This document shows, in pieces, positions 8,020 to 16,468 of a stretch of DNA of 64,000 nt (its first letter is position 1; each line of letters begins with the position of its first letter). The stretch spans positions 186,001 through 250,000 of the forward strand of contig NZ_AOLP01000011.1 of assembly GCF_000337795.1 (NCBI RefSeq). Direction: 5' to 3'. Source of the stretch: Haloferax denitrificans ATCC 35960. GTDB lineage: Archaea; Halobacteriota; Halobacteria; Halobacteriales; Haloferacaceae. The notes under the pieces are model-generated. The model did not search any database, was not told the origin of the DNA, and saw only the letters and a list, made by a program, of their open reading frames with translations. The translations under genes were made by a program, and so were the position numbers.

Positions 8020-8037
8020 GCGAAGCGGCCGCTTCGC
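8020..8037. repeat. perfect 18-bp palindrome
   Basis: GCGAAGCGGCCGCTTCGC reads the same on both strands. It lies 64 bp upstream of the hydrolase start and about 180 bp ahead of the cdc48 operon. It may be an operator of the hydrolase or a very stable hairpin; there is no further support. Confidence 0.45.
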
Positions 8038-8180
8038 GGCCGACCGTGCGGCCCCCTGCCGAGGCCACTAGTTTGACGTTACTCCGCCGCGAACTACACG
8101 GTGAGGCGTGGCGACTGTGAACCGCAATTCGACCGAAACGCGAGATATCGGTGTCGTCACCCGATTTGCTGGGAAAAGAC

Positions 8181-8211
8181 TTATATACTTAAAACGCTAA
8201 CTTTAGGTTAG
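8181..8211 (+). promoter_or_regulatory. cdc48-operon promoter with embedded inverted repeat
   Basis: TTATATACTT at 8181-8190 is a clear TATA box about 30 bp before the ATG at 8219. Between them CTAAC (8197-8201) and GTTAG (8207-8211) form a perfect inverted repeat across a 5-base spacer. Overlapping it, TTAGGTTAGACTTA (8203-8216) resembles the DtxR-type half-site TTAGGTTA. A repressor here would block transcription start. Confidence 0.6.
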
Positions 8212-8218
8212 ACTTACA

Positions 8219-8470
8219 ATGAGCATGCAACAGTTCGCCGGCGGGAACGAGCGGTTCATTCGCCGGTACGAATACGAAGACAGCTGGGTCATCGCGGCCG
8301 ACGTGGGTCTCTCGGAAGACGAGATCGACGTGGACATCGTCGGGTCGACGGCCATCGTCGTGGCCGACACCGGCGACCGCGTGACCGAGACGGAGTTCGA
8401 ACTCCCCGCCGGCGGCGACGCCGACGTGTCGGTTCGAAACGGCGTGCTCACCATCACCCTCACCAAGTAA
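8219..8470 (+). CDS. small Hsp20/alpha-crystallin-like protein ahead of cdc48
   Basis: An 83-residue all-beta protein. Residues 20-83 (YEDSWVIAADVG...VSVRNGVLTITL) follow the alpha-crystallin pattern, including the terminal NGVLTI, which is the usual last strand of small heat-shock domains. There is no long N-terminal arm or C-terminal IXI tail, so it looks like a bare domain. I place it in a haloarchaeal family of unknown function (DUF7127, from memory). Its stop is immediately followed by the cdc48 ATG with no gap, so the two are co-translated. This suggests a substrate adaptor or regulator of the Cdc48 ring; that role is inferred. Confidence 0.75.
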   Translation: MSMQQFAGGNERFIRRYEYEDSWVIAADVGLSEDEIDVDIVGSTAIVVADTGDRVTETEFELPAGGDADVSVRNGVLTITLTK

Positions 8471-10735
8471 ATGAAACTCATCGTCAAACCCCTCAAGCAG
8501 AAGGACGCCGGCCGCGGGCTCGCCGCCATCGACCGAGCCGCGGCCGCGGAACTCGACCTCGAAGGCGGGGATTTCATCCGCATCGACGGTCCGAACGACG
8601 GGACCGCCATCGCCCGCGTCTGGCCCGGCTACCCCGAAGACCAGGGTACCGGCATCATCCGCATCGACGGCCGCCTCCGCCAGCAGGCCGGCGTCGGCAT
8701 CGACGAGCGCGTCGACGTGGAGAAAGCGGACGTGAAGCCCGCAAAGCGCGTCACCATCGCGCTCCCGCAGAACCTCCGCATCGGCGGCAACATCGGGACC
8801 TACATCCGCGACAAGCTCTCGGGCCAGCCGGTCGCGCAGGGCCAGAGCGTCCAGCTCCCGCTGGGCTTCGGCTTCATGAGCGCGTCGAACCAGTCGGTCC
8901 CCATCAAAATCGCGTCGACGGACCCCGACGGGACCGTCGTCGTCACCGACAACACCGAGTTCCAGGTGAGCCAGAAGCCCGCCGAGCAGATTACGGACGC
9001 CGCGCCGGGCGACGACGGCGGCCCCTCCGTCACCTACGAGGACATCGGCGGCCTCGACAAGGAGCTCGAACAGGTCCGGGAGATGATCGAACTCCCGATG
9101 CGCCACCCCGAACTGTTCAAGCGCCTCGGCATCGAGCCGCCGAAGGGCGTCCTCCTGCACGGCCCGCCGGGGACGGGGAAGACGCTCATCGCGAAGGCCG
9201 TCGCCAACGAAATCGACGCCTCGTTCCACACCATCTCCGGCCCGGAGATCATGTCGAAGTACTACGGGGAGTCCGAAGAACAGCTCCGCGAAATCTTCGA
9301 GGAGGCCACGGAGAACTCGCCGGCCATCGTCTTCATCGACGAGATAGACTCCATCGCGCCCAAGCGGAGCGAGGCCGGCGGTGACGTGGAACGCCGCGTC
9401 GTCGCCCAACTGCTGTCGCTCATGGACGGCCTCGACGAGCGCGGCGAAGTCGTCGTCATCGGCGCGACCAACCGCGTGGACGCCATCGACAACGCGCTCC
9501 GCCGCGGCGGCCGCTTCGACCGCGAAATCGAAATCGGCGTGCCGGACCGCGACGGCCGCAAGGAAATCCTGCAGGTCCACACGCGGAACATGCCGCTGAC
9601 CGACGACATCAACCTCGACGAATACGCCGACAGCACCCACGGCTTCGTCGGGGCCGACCTCGAATCGCTGGCCAAGGAGTCGGCGATGCACGCCCTGCGG
9701 CGCATCCGGCCACAGCTCGACCTCGACGCCGAGGAGATAGACGCCGAGGTGCTCGAAGGCCTCAAAGTCACGGAAGACGACTTCAAGCAGGCGCTCAAGA
9801 GCATCGAACCCTCGGCGCTCCGAGAGGTGTTCGTCGAGGTCCCCGACGTGACGTGGGAGGACGTGGGCGGACTCGAACCCACCAAAGAGCGCCTCCGCGA
9901 GACCATCCAGTGGCCCCTCGAATACCCCGAGGTGTTCCAGCAGATGGACATGGACGCCGCCAAGGGCGTCTTGATGTACGGCCCGCCGGGCACGGGGAAG
10001 ACCCTGCTGGCGAAGGCCGTCGCCAACGAGGCGGAGTCGAACTTCATCTCCATCAAGGGCCCCGAACTCCTGAACAAGTTCGTCGGCGAGTCCGAAAAGG
10101 GCGTCCGCGAGGTGTTCAAGAAGGCCCGCGAGAACGCCCCGACGGTGGTGTTCTTCGACGAAATCGACTCCATCGCGACCGAGCGCGGCCGCGACTCGTC
10201 GAGTTCGGGCGTCACCGAGCGCGTCGTCTCGCAACTGCTCACCGAACTCGACGGCCTCGAAGCGCTCGAAGACGTGGTCGTCATCGCGACGACCAACCGG
10301 CCGGACCTCATCGACTCGGCGCTCCTGCGCCCCGGTCGCCTCGACCGCCACGTCCACGTGCCCGTCCCCGACGAGGAGGCCCGCCGCGCCATCCTCGACG
10401 TGCACACCCGCAACAAGCCGCTCGCGGACGACGTGGACCTCGACAGAATCGCGTCGAAGACCGACGGCTACGTCGGTGCCGACCTCGAAGCGCTCGCCCG
10501 CGAGGCGTCGATGAACGCCTCCCGCGAGTTCATCCGGAGCGTCGCGAAAGAGGAAATCGGCGAGAGCGTCGGGAACGTCCGCGTGACGATGGACCACTTC
10601 GAGGACGCCCTCGACGAAATCGGCGCGAGCGTCACCGACGACGTGCGCCGCCGCTACGAGGAAATCGAAGAGCGCTTCCAGAAGAGCGAGGTCGAACGCG
10701 ACCGCGAGACGGAAGTCGGCCGCACCTTCCAGTAA
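8471..10735 (+). CDS. cdc48: Cdc48/VAT-type AAA+ ATPase
   Basis: A 754-residue archaeal Cdc48 (VAT), a hexameric unfoldase that extracts and unfolds proteins, typically for the proteasome. The N-domain (1-190; double-psi barrel plus clam) is followed by two AAA modules. Walker A sequences GPPGTGKT lie at 231-238 and 504-511, with Walker B FIDEIDSI and FFDEIDSI. The D1-D2 linker carries the conserved [10 protein letters not shown]. The C-terminal tail after residue 735 is short and charged and lacks an obvious HbYX proteasome-docking motif (it ends GRTFQ). It is the second gene of an operon with the Hsp20-like protein. Confidence 0.97.
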   Translation: MKLIVKPLKQKDAGRGLAAIDRAAAAELDLEGGDFIRIDGPNDGTAIARVWPGYPEDQGTGIIRIDGRLRQQAGVGIDERVDVEKADVKPAKRVTIALPQNLRIGGNIGTYIRDKLSGQPVAQGQSVQLPLGFGFMSASNQSVPIKIASTDPDGTVVVTDNTEFQVSQKPAEQITDAAPGDDGGPSVTYEDIGGLDKELEQVREMIELPMRHPELFKRLGIEPPKGVLLHGPPGTGKTLIAKAVANEIDASFHTISGPEIMSKYYGESEEQLREIFEEATENSPAIVFIDEIDSIAPKRSEAGGDVERRVVAQLLSLMDGLDERGEVVVIGATNRVDAIDNALRRGGRFDREIEIGVPDRDGRKEILQVHTRNMPLTDDINLDEYADSTHGFVGADLESLAKESAMHALRRIRPQLDLDAEEIDAEVLEGLKVTEDDFKQALKSIEPSALREVFVEVPDVTWEDVGGLEPTKERLRETIQWPLEYPEVFQQMDMDAAKGVLMYGPPGTGKTLLAKAVANEAESNFISIKGPELLNKFVGESEKGVREVFKKARENAPTVVFFDEIDSIATERGRDSSSSGVTERVVSQLLTELDGLEALEDVVVIATTNRPDLIDSALLRPGRLDRHVHVPVPDEEARRAILDVHTRNKPLADDVDLDRIASKTDGYVGADLEALAREASMNASREFIRSVAKEEIGESVGNVRVTMDHFEDALDEIGASVTDDVRRRYEEIEERFQKSEVERDRETEVGRTFQ

Positions 10736-10762
10736 GCGCCCCGCGGTCGTCGCGCACCCGGA

Positions 10763-10769
10763 TATTTTT
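10763..10769 (+). terminator. T-run terminator after cdc48
   Basis: ATATTTTTT about 28 bp past the cdc48 stop is the only T-run in the region. Archaeal RNA polymerase terminates at T-runs, so this is the likely operon end. Confidence 0.55.
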
Positions 10770-10984
10770 TCGAACGCGACCCACCGAGCGACGGCGCGAC
10801 CGTCACGTTCATATCACTCCCGTCTGCTACGTAGTGGTACGCGGTTCTCGGGATACGAAATAATCAACGAGTTCTACGTTTATTTCACCGGAAATGCGGT
10901 GTGTCTCCCGGCGTTTGTAAAGAATGTACTCGGTCGGTAGTTGTCAGTTGGGCGCGAGGGGGCACAGAGTGGCCGGCCGGCCGC
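10770..10984. other. intergenic region without assigned gene
   Basis: This gap between the convergent cdc48 and peroxiredoxin genes holds an AT-richer patch (10850-10890, with ATACGAAATAATCAACG and CTACGTTTATTTCACC) and an 8-bp palindrome CTACGTAG near 10830. No start codon leads to a credible protein, and I see no tRNA-like cloverleaf. A small RNA cannot be excluded. Confidence 0.4.
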
Positions 10985-11449
10985 TCAGCCGTCGAGGTCG
11001 GCGAGGATTTCGTCGGCGTGGCCGTCGGGCGAGACGCCCTCGTAGACCCGTTCGATGGTTCCGTCGGGGCCGACGAGGTAGGAGTTGCGGAAGACGCCGT
11101 CGAACGTCTTGCCGAACATGTTCTTTTCGCCGTAGGAGTCGTACGCCGAGGAGACGCTCCCGTCTTCGTCCGACAGGAGCGTGAACGGGAGGTCGTACTT
11201 CTCGGCGAACGAATCGAGGTCCGAGACGGGGTCGTCGCTGATGCCGAGGACCGTCGCGTCGCGTTCCTCGAACTCGTCCCACGAGTCGCGGAAACCGCAG
11301 GCCTCGGTGGTACAGCCCGGCGTGTCGGCGCGCGGGTAGAAGTAGACCACGACGTGCTCGCCGCGGAAGTCGGACAGCGAGACGAGGTCGCCGTGCTGGT
11401 CGGGCAGTTCGAAGTCGGGGGCGTCGTCGCCGGGTTCGAGCATAGCCAC
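10985..11449 (-). CDS. bcp: thiol peroxidase, Bcp/PrxQ-type peroxiredoxin
   Basis: A 154-residue thioredoxin-fold peroxiredoxin that reduces hydrogen peroxide and organic hydroperoxides. The peroxidatic Cys46 sits in FYPRADTPGCTTEACGFRD, with Cys51 four residues on as the resolving Cys, the atypical 2-Cys PrxQ arrangement. Length and the DLVSLSDFRGEHVVVYFYP core fit. It is monocistronic on the minus strand, 30 bp downstream of GINS, and could be read through from the priS-GINS operon. Confidence 0.93.
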   Translation of the reverse strand: MAMLEPGDDAPDFELPDQHGDLVSLSDFRGEHVVVYFYPRADTPGCTTEACGFRDSWDEFEERDATVLGISDDPVSDLDSFAEKYDLPFTLLSDEDGSVSSAYDSYGEKNMFGKTFDGVFRNSYLVGPDGTIERVYEGVSPDGHADEILADLDG

Positions 11450-11479
11450 CAGTTCAGGCGGCGGGGAGAAGGGTCTTTC

Positions 11480-12460
11480 TCAGTCGAGTCGCTCGGCCGC
11501 GCCGCGCTCGACCAGCGGGTCGGCGTTCGCCGCCGGGAGCGTCACCACGTCCTCGGTGGCGAGGTCGTACTCGCGCTCGTCGACGCCGAGGATGGTCCCC
11601 ACGTCGGCGGTGATGCGCACCGTCTCGCGCTCGTCGGCGAGGCCGGAAAGCGGGTCGTCGTCGGACGGTTCCACCGCGTCGGCGTCCGCCGTCGATGGGG
11701 CCGCGGTCTCCGAGTCGGGTTCGTCCGGCGGAATCGCGGGGTCGGAGTCCGTCGGAGTGGAACCCACGGACTCGGAATCGGCGGAGACCGCGGCGGCCTC
11801 AGTGGCCGGTCGGTCGGCCCCCGTCTGCGTCGCCGACTGCGCGTCCGAGGCGTCGTCGCCGCTCCCGCCGCCCATCGCGTCAGCGAGCACGTCGCCCGCG
11901 GCCGAGTCGGCGGTGGCGGCCTCGGGGGCGCTGGCGTCGGTTCCGGTTCCGGTCGGCGCGGTTTCCGGGTCGGGTTCGTCCGGCGGAATCGCGGGACCGG
12001 AATCGCCGGGCGCGTCCGGTTCCGCGGTCGTCACGTCGGTCGCCGACACGGCGTCGCGCGGGGAGTCGGCGGCCGACACGTCTTCGAGCGCGGACAGCAC
12101 CGTCCCGCGGTTCTCCTCGATGCGGTCGACGAGATCGTCGAACAGCCGCTTTTCCTCGTGGGTCAGCCCGTCCGTCTCGGAGGACATCCCCGCGGCCGCG
12201 AAGCTCGCGGCCTTGACGACCTTGCCGACCCGGCGCTCGTAGATGGAGGTGACGACCTCCTCCGCGGTCTCGATTTCGTCCGTGAGCCGCCGAATCTCCG
12301 GCGAGTAGTGGGTGCCGAGCTGTTCGGCCTTCTCCTCGCGTTTCGCCTTCTGCTCGGCGATGAACTCCGCGACGTCCTCGTAGAACGACTCGCGGAGGTG
12401 CTGTAGGCTGTCTTTCTGTCGCTCCGTCCGAAGCACGCTCCTGAGGTCGTCTACGTTCAT
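11480..12460 (-). CDS. archaeal GINS subunit with long acidic linker
   Basis: A 326-residue GINS51-type protein of the replicative CMG-like helicase, bridging MCM and the GAN/Cdc45-like factor. Helical A-domain residues are 1-130 ([33 protein letters not shown]), and the small B-domain is at the C-terminus (about 275-326, [21 protein letters not shown]). Between them is an unusually long, acidic, low-complexity linker of about 140 residues. It contains the element [13 protein letters not shown] twice, encoded by an exact 27-bp DNA repeat. The start overlaps the priS stop by 4 bp. The assignment rests on both domains and on the priS-GINS gene order. Confidence 0.88.
   Translation of the reverse strand: MNVDDLRSVLRTERQKDSLQHLRESFYEDVAEFIAEQKAKREEKAEQLGTHYSPEIRRLTDEIETAEEVVTSIYERRVGKVVKAASFAAAGMSSETDGLTHEEKRLFDDLVDRIEENRGTVLSALEDVSAADSPRDAVSATDVTTAEPDAPGDSGPAIPPDEPDPETAPTGTGTDASAPEAATADSAAGDVLADAMGGGSGDDASDAQSATQTGADRPATEAAAVSADSESVGSTPTDSDPAIPPDEPDSETAAPSTADADAVEPSDDDPLSGLADERETVRITADVGTILGVDEREYDLATEDVVTLPAANADPLVERGAAERLD
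11714..11740. repeat. 27-bp direct repeat inside GINS gene, copy 1
   Basis: This copy is identical to 11969-11995 and encodes the C-terminal PAIPPDEPD element of the GINS linker. The flanking bases differ between copies by scattered substitutions. Confidence 0.85.
11969..11995. repeat. 27-bp direct repeat inside GINS gene, copy 2
   Basis: Identical to 11714-11740, 255 bp away and in the same reading frame. It encodes the N-terminal PAIPPDEPD element of the linker. Confidence 0.85.
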
Positions 12461-13614
12461 TCTGTCACCTTCTCGGCTCGACCGCGAGTCATGAGAAACA
12501 CGCCGAGGCTCTCGTCTACCGACTGCACGCCGGAGTCGAGTGTAAAGCTATCGCCGTCGAACTCGACTTCGCCGGGGTCGGTCACTCTCACGGCGATGTC
12601 GCGGCCGCGGAAGCGGTCCGGGACCGCGTCGGACAGGGGGTCGAAGTCGTCGATTTCGTCGCGGTCGAGCGGTTCGACGACGAGTCCAGACCCGCCGTGG
12701 AGGCTCTTTGGGAGCCGAATCAGTCGCTTCGTGTCGGTCGTCACCGGTTCGTCTATCGGCGAGGTCTCGTCTTCCACGGTCTCGTGGGCGAGCGCCTCGA
12801 CCAGCGTCCGGACGCCGGGGCCGCCGGCCTCGACGTTGCCCTCGCGGACGGCGTCGGGGTTGTTGCGGAACGCGCCGAGAATCGTCTTCGCGCGCCCGTC
12901 GCCGATGCCGTCGAGTTCCTTCAGCCGCGAGAGCGCGGCGTCCTCTTCCATCTCCAACAGCGCGTCCACGAACCCGAGGAGTCGCTCGTGGGTTCGCCGC
13001 CCCCATCCGCCTTCGGTCCGGAGGACGCGCTGGGTCGTCGTCCCGTGCTGTCGCGTCTCGATGAGCGCGTCGAAGTCGAGGTCGATGGCGCGGATGTAGT
13101 CGACCACCTCGCGGCGGGCCTCGCTGTCGAGGCCGCGGACCGACTCGTCGCGCACGTGGACGTGATAGCCGCGGCCGCCGGAGAACACCGCCTGCGTCTC
13201 CTCGAAGGCGAAGTCGTCTTCGAGGAGGGAAAGCAGGTCAAGCAGGGCCTCCTTCCCGGCGTCGAGCATGTCGGCGTACCCCGTCGTCTCGGGGTCGACG
13301 CCGGGGAGATGGTCCGCGTCGATGTCGAACACGAGGTCGGCCTCGCGCCAGCCCTTGTCGTCCATCGAGCCCGCGCCGGGGTCCGAAAAGCGGGCCGACG
13401 AGAAGTAGACGTGCCGGGGCGCGCTCCGGGCGAGGTAGTCCGAGAGGTCGCCGAGGTCGAGAAGCGACTGGTGGCGGTGCATCCGCGTGCCGCCGGCCGA
13501 CCACGGGATGACGCCCCACTCTCGCTCGCCCGGGGCGGGCGGGAGCGGAACGTCGGTGCTCCGGTAGTAATCGCCGAAGCGACCTTCGAGGTACTCGCGA
13601 GTGCGCCCGTCCAT
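12457..13614 (-). CDS. priS: DNA primase small (catalytic) subunit PriS
   Basis: A 385-residue archaeo-eukaryotic primase catalytic subunit that makes RNA or DNA primers with PriL, which is not in this window. The metal-binding DxD is VFDID at residues 95-99 (Asp97, Asp99), followed by the nucleotide-binding [10 protein letters not shown] (144-153). [16 protein letters not shown] near the C-terminus is another invariant primase block. It forms an operon with GINS (ATGA overlap at 12457-12460), a conserved archaeal replisome pairing. The start is the ATG at 13614. Confidence 0.96.
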   Translation of the reverse strand: MDGRTREYLEGRFGDYYRSTDVPLPPAPGEREWGVIPWSAGGTRMHRHQSLLDLGDLSDYLARSAPRHVYFSSARFSDPGAGSMDDKGWREADLVFDIDADHLPGVDPETTGYADMLDAGKEALLDLLSLLEDDFAFEETQAVFSGGRGYHVHVRDESVRGLDSEARREVVDYIRAIDLDFDALIETRQHGTTTQRVLRTEGGWGRRTHERLLGFVDALLEMEEDAALSRLKELDGIGDGRAKTILGAFRNNPDAVREGNVEAGGPGVRTLVEALAHETVEDETSPIDEPVTTDTKRLIRLPKSLHGGSGLVVEPLDRDEIDDFDPLSDAVPDRFRGRDIAVRVTDPGEVEFDGDSFTLDSGVQSVDESLGVFLMTRGRAEKVTE

Positions 13615-13739
13615 ACACCTCGGGTTCCGGAGGCGCGGGTAAAGCGATTACGTCTCCGCGCGTCCGTGGTCGTTTCTCTCACCGCCGAGACGTGCGTATG
13701 CTTATCATTGTCGTTCGTGTACGAACCGGTGTGACCGAC

Positions 13740-14717
13740 ATGGAGTACACCTATCTCGGCGACACCGGCCTCGAAGTCTCGCGGCTCTGTCTGGGCTGTA
13801 TGAACTTCGGCTCCAGCGCGGAGTGGATGATGAACGACAGGCAGGCGAGCCTCGACCTCCTCGACAGCGCGCTCGACGAGGGTATCAACTTCCTCGACAC
13901 GGCGAACGCCTACTCCCGCGGGGAGTCGGAGGAAATCGTCGGCGAGGCCATCGCCGACCGCGACCGCGACGAACTCGCCATCGCGACGAAAGTCTACTTC
14001 CCGATGGGCGACGGGCCGAACAAATCGGGGCTCTCGCGCAAGCATATCATCGACCAGGCGCACGCGAGCCTCGACCGCCTCGGCACCGACTACATCGACC
14101 TCTACCAGATTCACCGCTGGGACGACGGCGTCCCAATCGAGGAGACGCTGTCGGCGCTCGACTACCTCGTCGAGGAAGGACTCGTCAGGTACGTCGGCGC
14201 GTCCACGATGACCTCGTATCAGTTCACGCGGGCGCTGTACACCGCCGACGTGGAGAACCTCGAACGCTTCGCCTGCATGCAACCGGAGTACAACGCGGTC
14301 GACCGCCACGAGGAGGCGAACCTGCTTCCGGTCTGCGAGGGCGAGGGCGTCGGCGTCATCCCGTGGTCGCCGCTCGCGGGCGGCTTCCTCACGGGCAAGT
14401 ACGAGCGCGACGCCGAAGTGCCCGCGGACACGCGCGCGAACTCGGACGAGTACACGTCGGGCCGCTTCACCGACGAGAACTGGGCCGTCCTCGACGCGAT
14501 TCGGTCGCTGGCCGAGGAGAAAGACGCCACGCCCGCGCAGGTGTCGCTCGCGTGGCTCCTCCACAAGCCCGTCGTGGACGCCCCTATCATCGGGCCGCGC
14601 CGGCTCGACCACCTCGAAGAGAACGTCAGCGCGCTCGACGTGGACCTGAGCGACGACGATATCGAGCGAATCGAGGCACCGAAGTCGCCGACGTGGCCCG
14701 CGCCGGGCAAGGACTAA
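13740..14717 (+). CDS. aldo/keto reductase
   Basis: A 325-residue NADPH-dependent oxidoreductase of the AKR superfamily (TIM barrel), close to the YajO/Tas-type group. The catalytic tetrad can be placed at Asp53, Tyr58 (LDTANAYS), Lys84 (IATKV) and His125 (LYQIHRWD). Cofactor-binding residues lie near IGPRRLDHLEENV at the C-terminus. The frame is open to 13692. A TATA-like CTTATC at 13701-13706 would give a leaderless transcript from GTG 13731, whose product would start MTDMEYTYL. I use the ATG at 13740 but cannot exclude 13731. Substrate unknown. Confidence 0.88.
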   Translation: MEYTYLGDTGLEVSRLCLGCMNFGSSAEWMMNDRQASLDLLDSALDEGINFLDTANAYSRGESEEIVGEAIADRDRDELAIATKVYFPMGDGPNKSGLSRKHIIDQAHASLDRLGTDYIDLYQIHRWDDGVPIEETLSALDYLVEEGLVRYVGASTMTSYQFTRALYTADVENLERFACMQPEYNAVDRHEEANLLPVCEGEGVGVIPWSPLAGGFLTGKYERDAEVPADTRANSDEYTSGRFTDENWAVLDAIRSLAEEKDATPAQVSLAWLLHKPVVDAPIIGPRRLDHLEENVSALDVDLSDDDIERIEAPKSPTWPAPGKD

Positions 14718-14797
14718 GGGTCCGGCGACCTATTCTTCATAGACGATAGTTACAGACTTGGGGGCGATTGAATTTCGGAACCGGGTGATTAGTATCA

Positions 14798-14811
14798 TGT
14801 AGTTTACTACA
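14798..14811. promoter_or_regulatory. palindrome upstream of sugar ABC promoter
   Basis: TGTAGTTTACTACA has perfect 6-bp arms (TGTAGT/ACTACA) around TT. It ends 25 bp upstream of the TATA box at 14837, an activator-like position. The TGTAGT core recurs in the palindrome at 14854-14866 and as CTGTAGTTAATC about 20 bp before the second dehydrogenase. Confidence 0.6.
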
Positions 14812-14836
14812 ACAGCGGTAGTGGCCAGCACCAAAA

Positions 14837-14847
14837 CTATAAATAAT
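14837..14847 (+). promoter_or_regulatory. TATA box of sugar ABC operon
   Basis: CTATAAATAAT in an AT-rich stretch about 30 bp ahead of the ATG at 14873 is the core promoter of the transporter operon. Confidence 0.75.
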
Positions 14848-14853
14848 CACTAA

Positions 14854-14866
14854 TTGTAGTGTACAA
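14854..14866. promoter_or_regulatory. operator-like palindrome at transcription start of ABC operon
   Basis: TTGTA and TACAA arms flank GTG, giving TTGTAGTGTACAA just downstream of the TATA box and 6 bp before the start codon. A protein bound here would block initiation. Confidence 0.6.
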
Positions 14867-14872
14867 ACTGTA

Positions 14873-16420
14873 ATGGTTGATGCTGACTCACGCAAGGGCA
14901 AGCGTACTGGCGTCTCTCGACGCAGTTTTGTGAAGGCGGCCGGCGCATCGGGCGTCGCCGTCGGGTTGGCCGGATGCATTAGCACCGGCGGCGGCGACAA
15001 CGGCGGCGGTAACGGCGGCACGGACGCCGACACCGACACGCCGATTAACACCGAAGAGTCCACCGAGGACATCACGCTTCAGTGGGCCGCCGACACCCGC
15101 GTCGCGGAGGCGGAAGCGGAAGTCGTGCAGGCGCTTCGGGACGCGGGCCTCCCGGAGAACATCGATATCGACATCCTCGCCGGCTCGCAGGTGACCGACA
15201 ACAGACAGGCGCAGTATCAGCAGTGGCTCTCCGGCGGTCGCTCGGAGCCGACACTGCTCATGATGGACAGCGGGTGGACGATTCCCTTCATCGCCCGCAA
15301 CCAACTGCAGAACCTCTCGCAGTCGCTCCCCTCGGAGCTGACGTCGACCATCCAAGAGGAGTACTTCGAGGCCAGCGTCTCGACGGCGACGGGGCCGAAC
15401 GGCGACCTCTACGGTCAGCCGCTGTTCCCCGACTTCCCGACGGTCCAGTACCGAAAGGACCTGCTCCGCAACGCGGGCTACACCGACGAGGACTTCTCGA
15501 CGTGGGCGACCGAGTCGATGTCGTGGGAGGACTTTTCGCGCGTCACGCGGGAGGCGCTCGACGCCAACCCCGACATCGAGAACGGCTTCACGTTCCAGGC
15601 GAACGTCTACGAGGGCCTGTCGTGCTGTGACTTCAACGAGTTCATGACCTCGTACGGCGGCGCGTACTTCGGCGGCCGCGAGAACCTGTTCGGCCCCATC
15701 GGTGACCGCCCCATCACCGTCGAAGAGGAGCCGGTCATCAACGCGATTCGGATGGTTCGGACGCTCATCCACGGCGAGGACGACGAGTACGCCCTCGACG
15801 GCATCACCGGCGGTATCTCGCCCGAGGCGGTCCTCCAGTGGACCGAAGACCCGTCCCGACAGCCCTTCACGACCGGCAACGCGGTCATGCACCGCAACTG
15901 GCCGTACTCCATCGTCATCAACGGGGCGGAGCCCTCGGAGGAGAACGACCAGACCGGCTTCGGCGAGGACCTCGGCGTCATGCCGATTCCGTACGGCGTC
16001 ACCGCCGACGAGGCCCAGTACGAGGGCACCGGCGGCCCCGTCGCCGCCCTCGGCGGCTGGCACATGACGATGAACCCGAACTCCTCGGACGCACAGAAGC
16101 AGGCCGCGGTGCAGGTGCTTCGGACGATGCAGACCGAGCAGTTCCAGCTCGACATGTTCCGCATCATCGGCTGGATTCCGCCGCGCCCGTCGCTCCTCGA
16201 ATCCGACCAGGCCGCCGAGGTGCCCATCATCGGCCGCTACCTCGACGCCCTGAAGGTCGCCGGCGAGAACGCGATTCCGCGCCCGGTCACCGTCGTCTGG
16301 CCCCAGCAGTCCGGCCGCATCTCACAGGAGGTCAACGCCGCGTTCGCCCAGGAGAAATCCCCCGAAGACGCGATGTCCGACCTCGCATCACAGCTCGAAC
16401 AGATCGAGCAGAACGCGTAG
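14873..16420 (+). CDS. sugar ABC transporter substrate-binding lipoprotein
   Basis: A 515-residue extracellular solute-binding protein (family 1 type) of a carbohydrate importer. The N-terminus has a Tat signal (SRRSFVKAAG; Arg16-Arg17) and a lipobox LAGC with Cys35, then a Gly/Asn/Asp-rich tether, so the mature protein is a lipid-anchored surface receptor. The remainder is a two-lobed binding fold of normal length. It starts a four-gene operon; the 48-bp gap to the first permease contains no T-run terminator. A TATA box and two palindromes control it. The ligand is not predictable from sequence; a sugar, polyol or glycoside is likely given the neighbouring dehydrogenase and TrmB regulator. 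Confidence 0.92.
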   Translation: MVDADSRKGKRTGVSRRSFVKAAGASGVAVGLAGCISTGGGDNGGGNGGTDADTDTPINTEESTEDITLQWAADTRVAEAEAEVVQALRDAGLPENIDIDILAGSQVTDNRQAQYQQWLSGGRSEPTLLMMDSGWTIPFIARNQLQNLSQSLPSELTSTIQEEYFEASVSTATGPNGDLYGQPLFPDFPTVQYRKDLLRNAGYTDEDFSTWATESMSWEDFSRVTREALDANPDIENGFTFQANVYEGLSCCDFNEFMTSYGGAYFGGRENLFGPIGDRPITVEEEPVINAIRMVRTLIHGEDDEYALDGITGGISPEAVLQWTEDPSRQPFTTGNAVMHRNWPYSIVINGAEPSEENDQTGFGEDLGVMPIPYGVTADEAQYEGTGGPVAALGGWHMTMNPNSSDAQKQAAVQVLRTMQTEQFQLDMFRIIGWIPPRPSLLESDQAAEVPIIGRYLDALKVAGENAIPRPVTVVWPQQSGRISQEVNAAFAQEKSPEDAMSDLASQLEQIEQNA

Positions 16421-16468
16421 AGCAACGTCTTTACCGAGACGTAACAAACATACACGTTATCATTTGAC

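Noticed and set aside
8189-10597. 802-residue open frame on the minus strand opposite cdc48
   Set aside because: It mirrors cdc48 codon by codon, has no family signature and arises from the high third-position GC of the sense gene.
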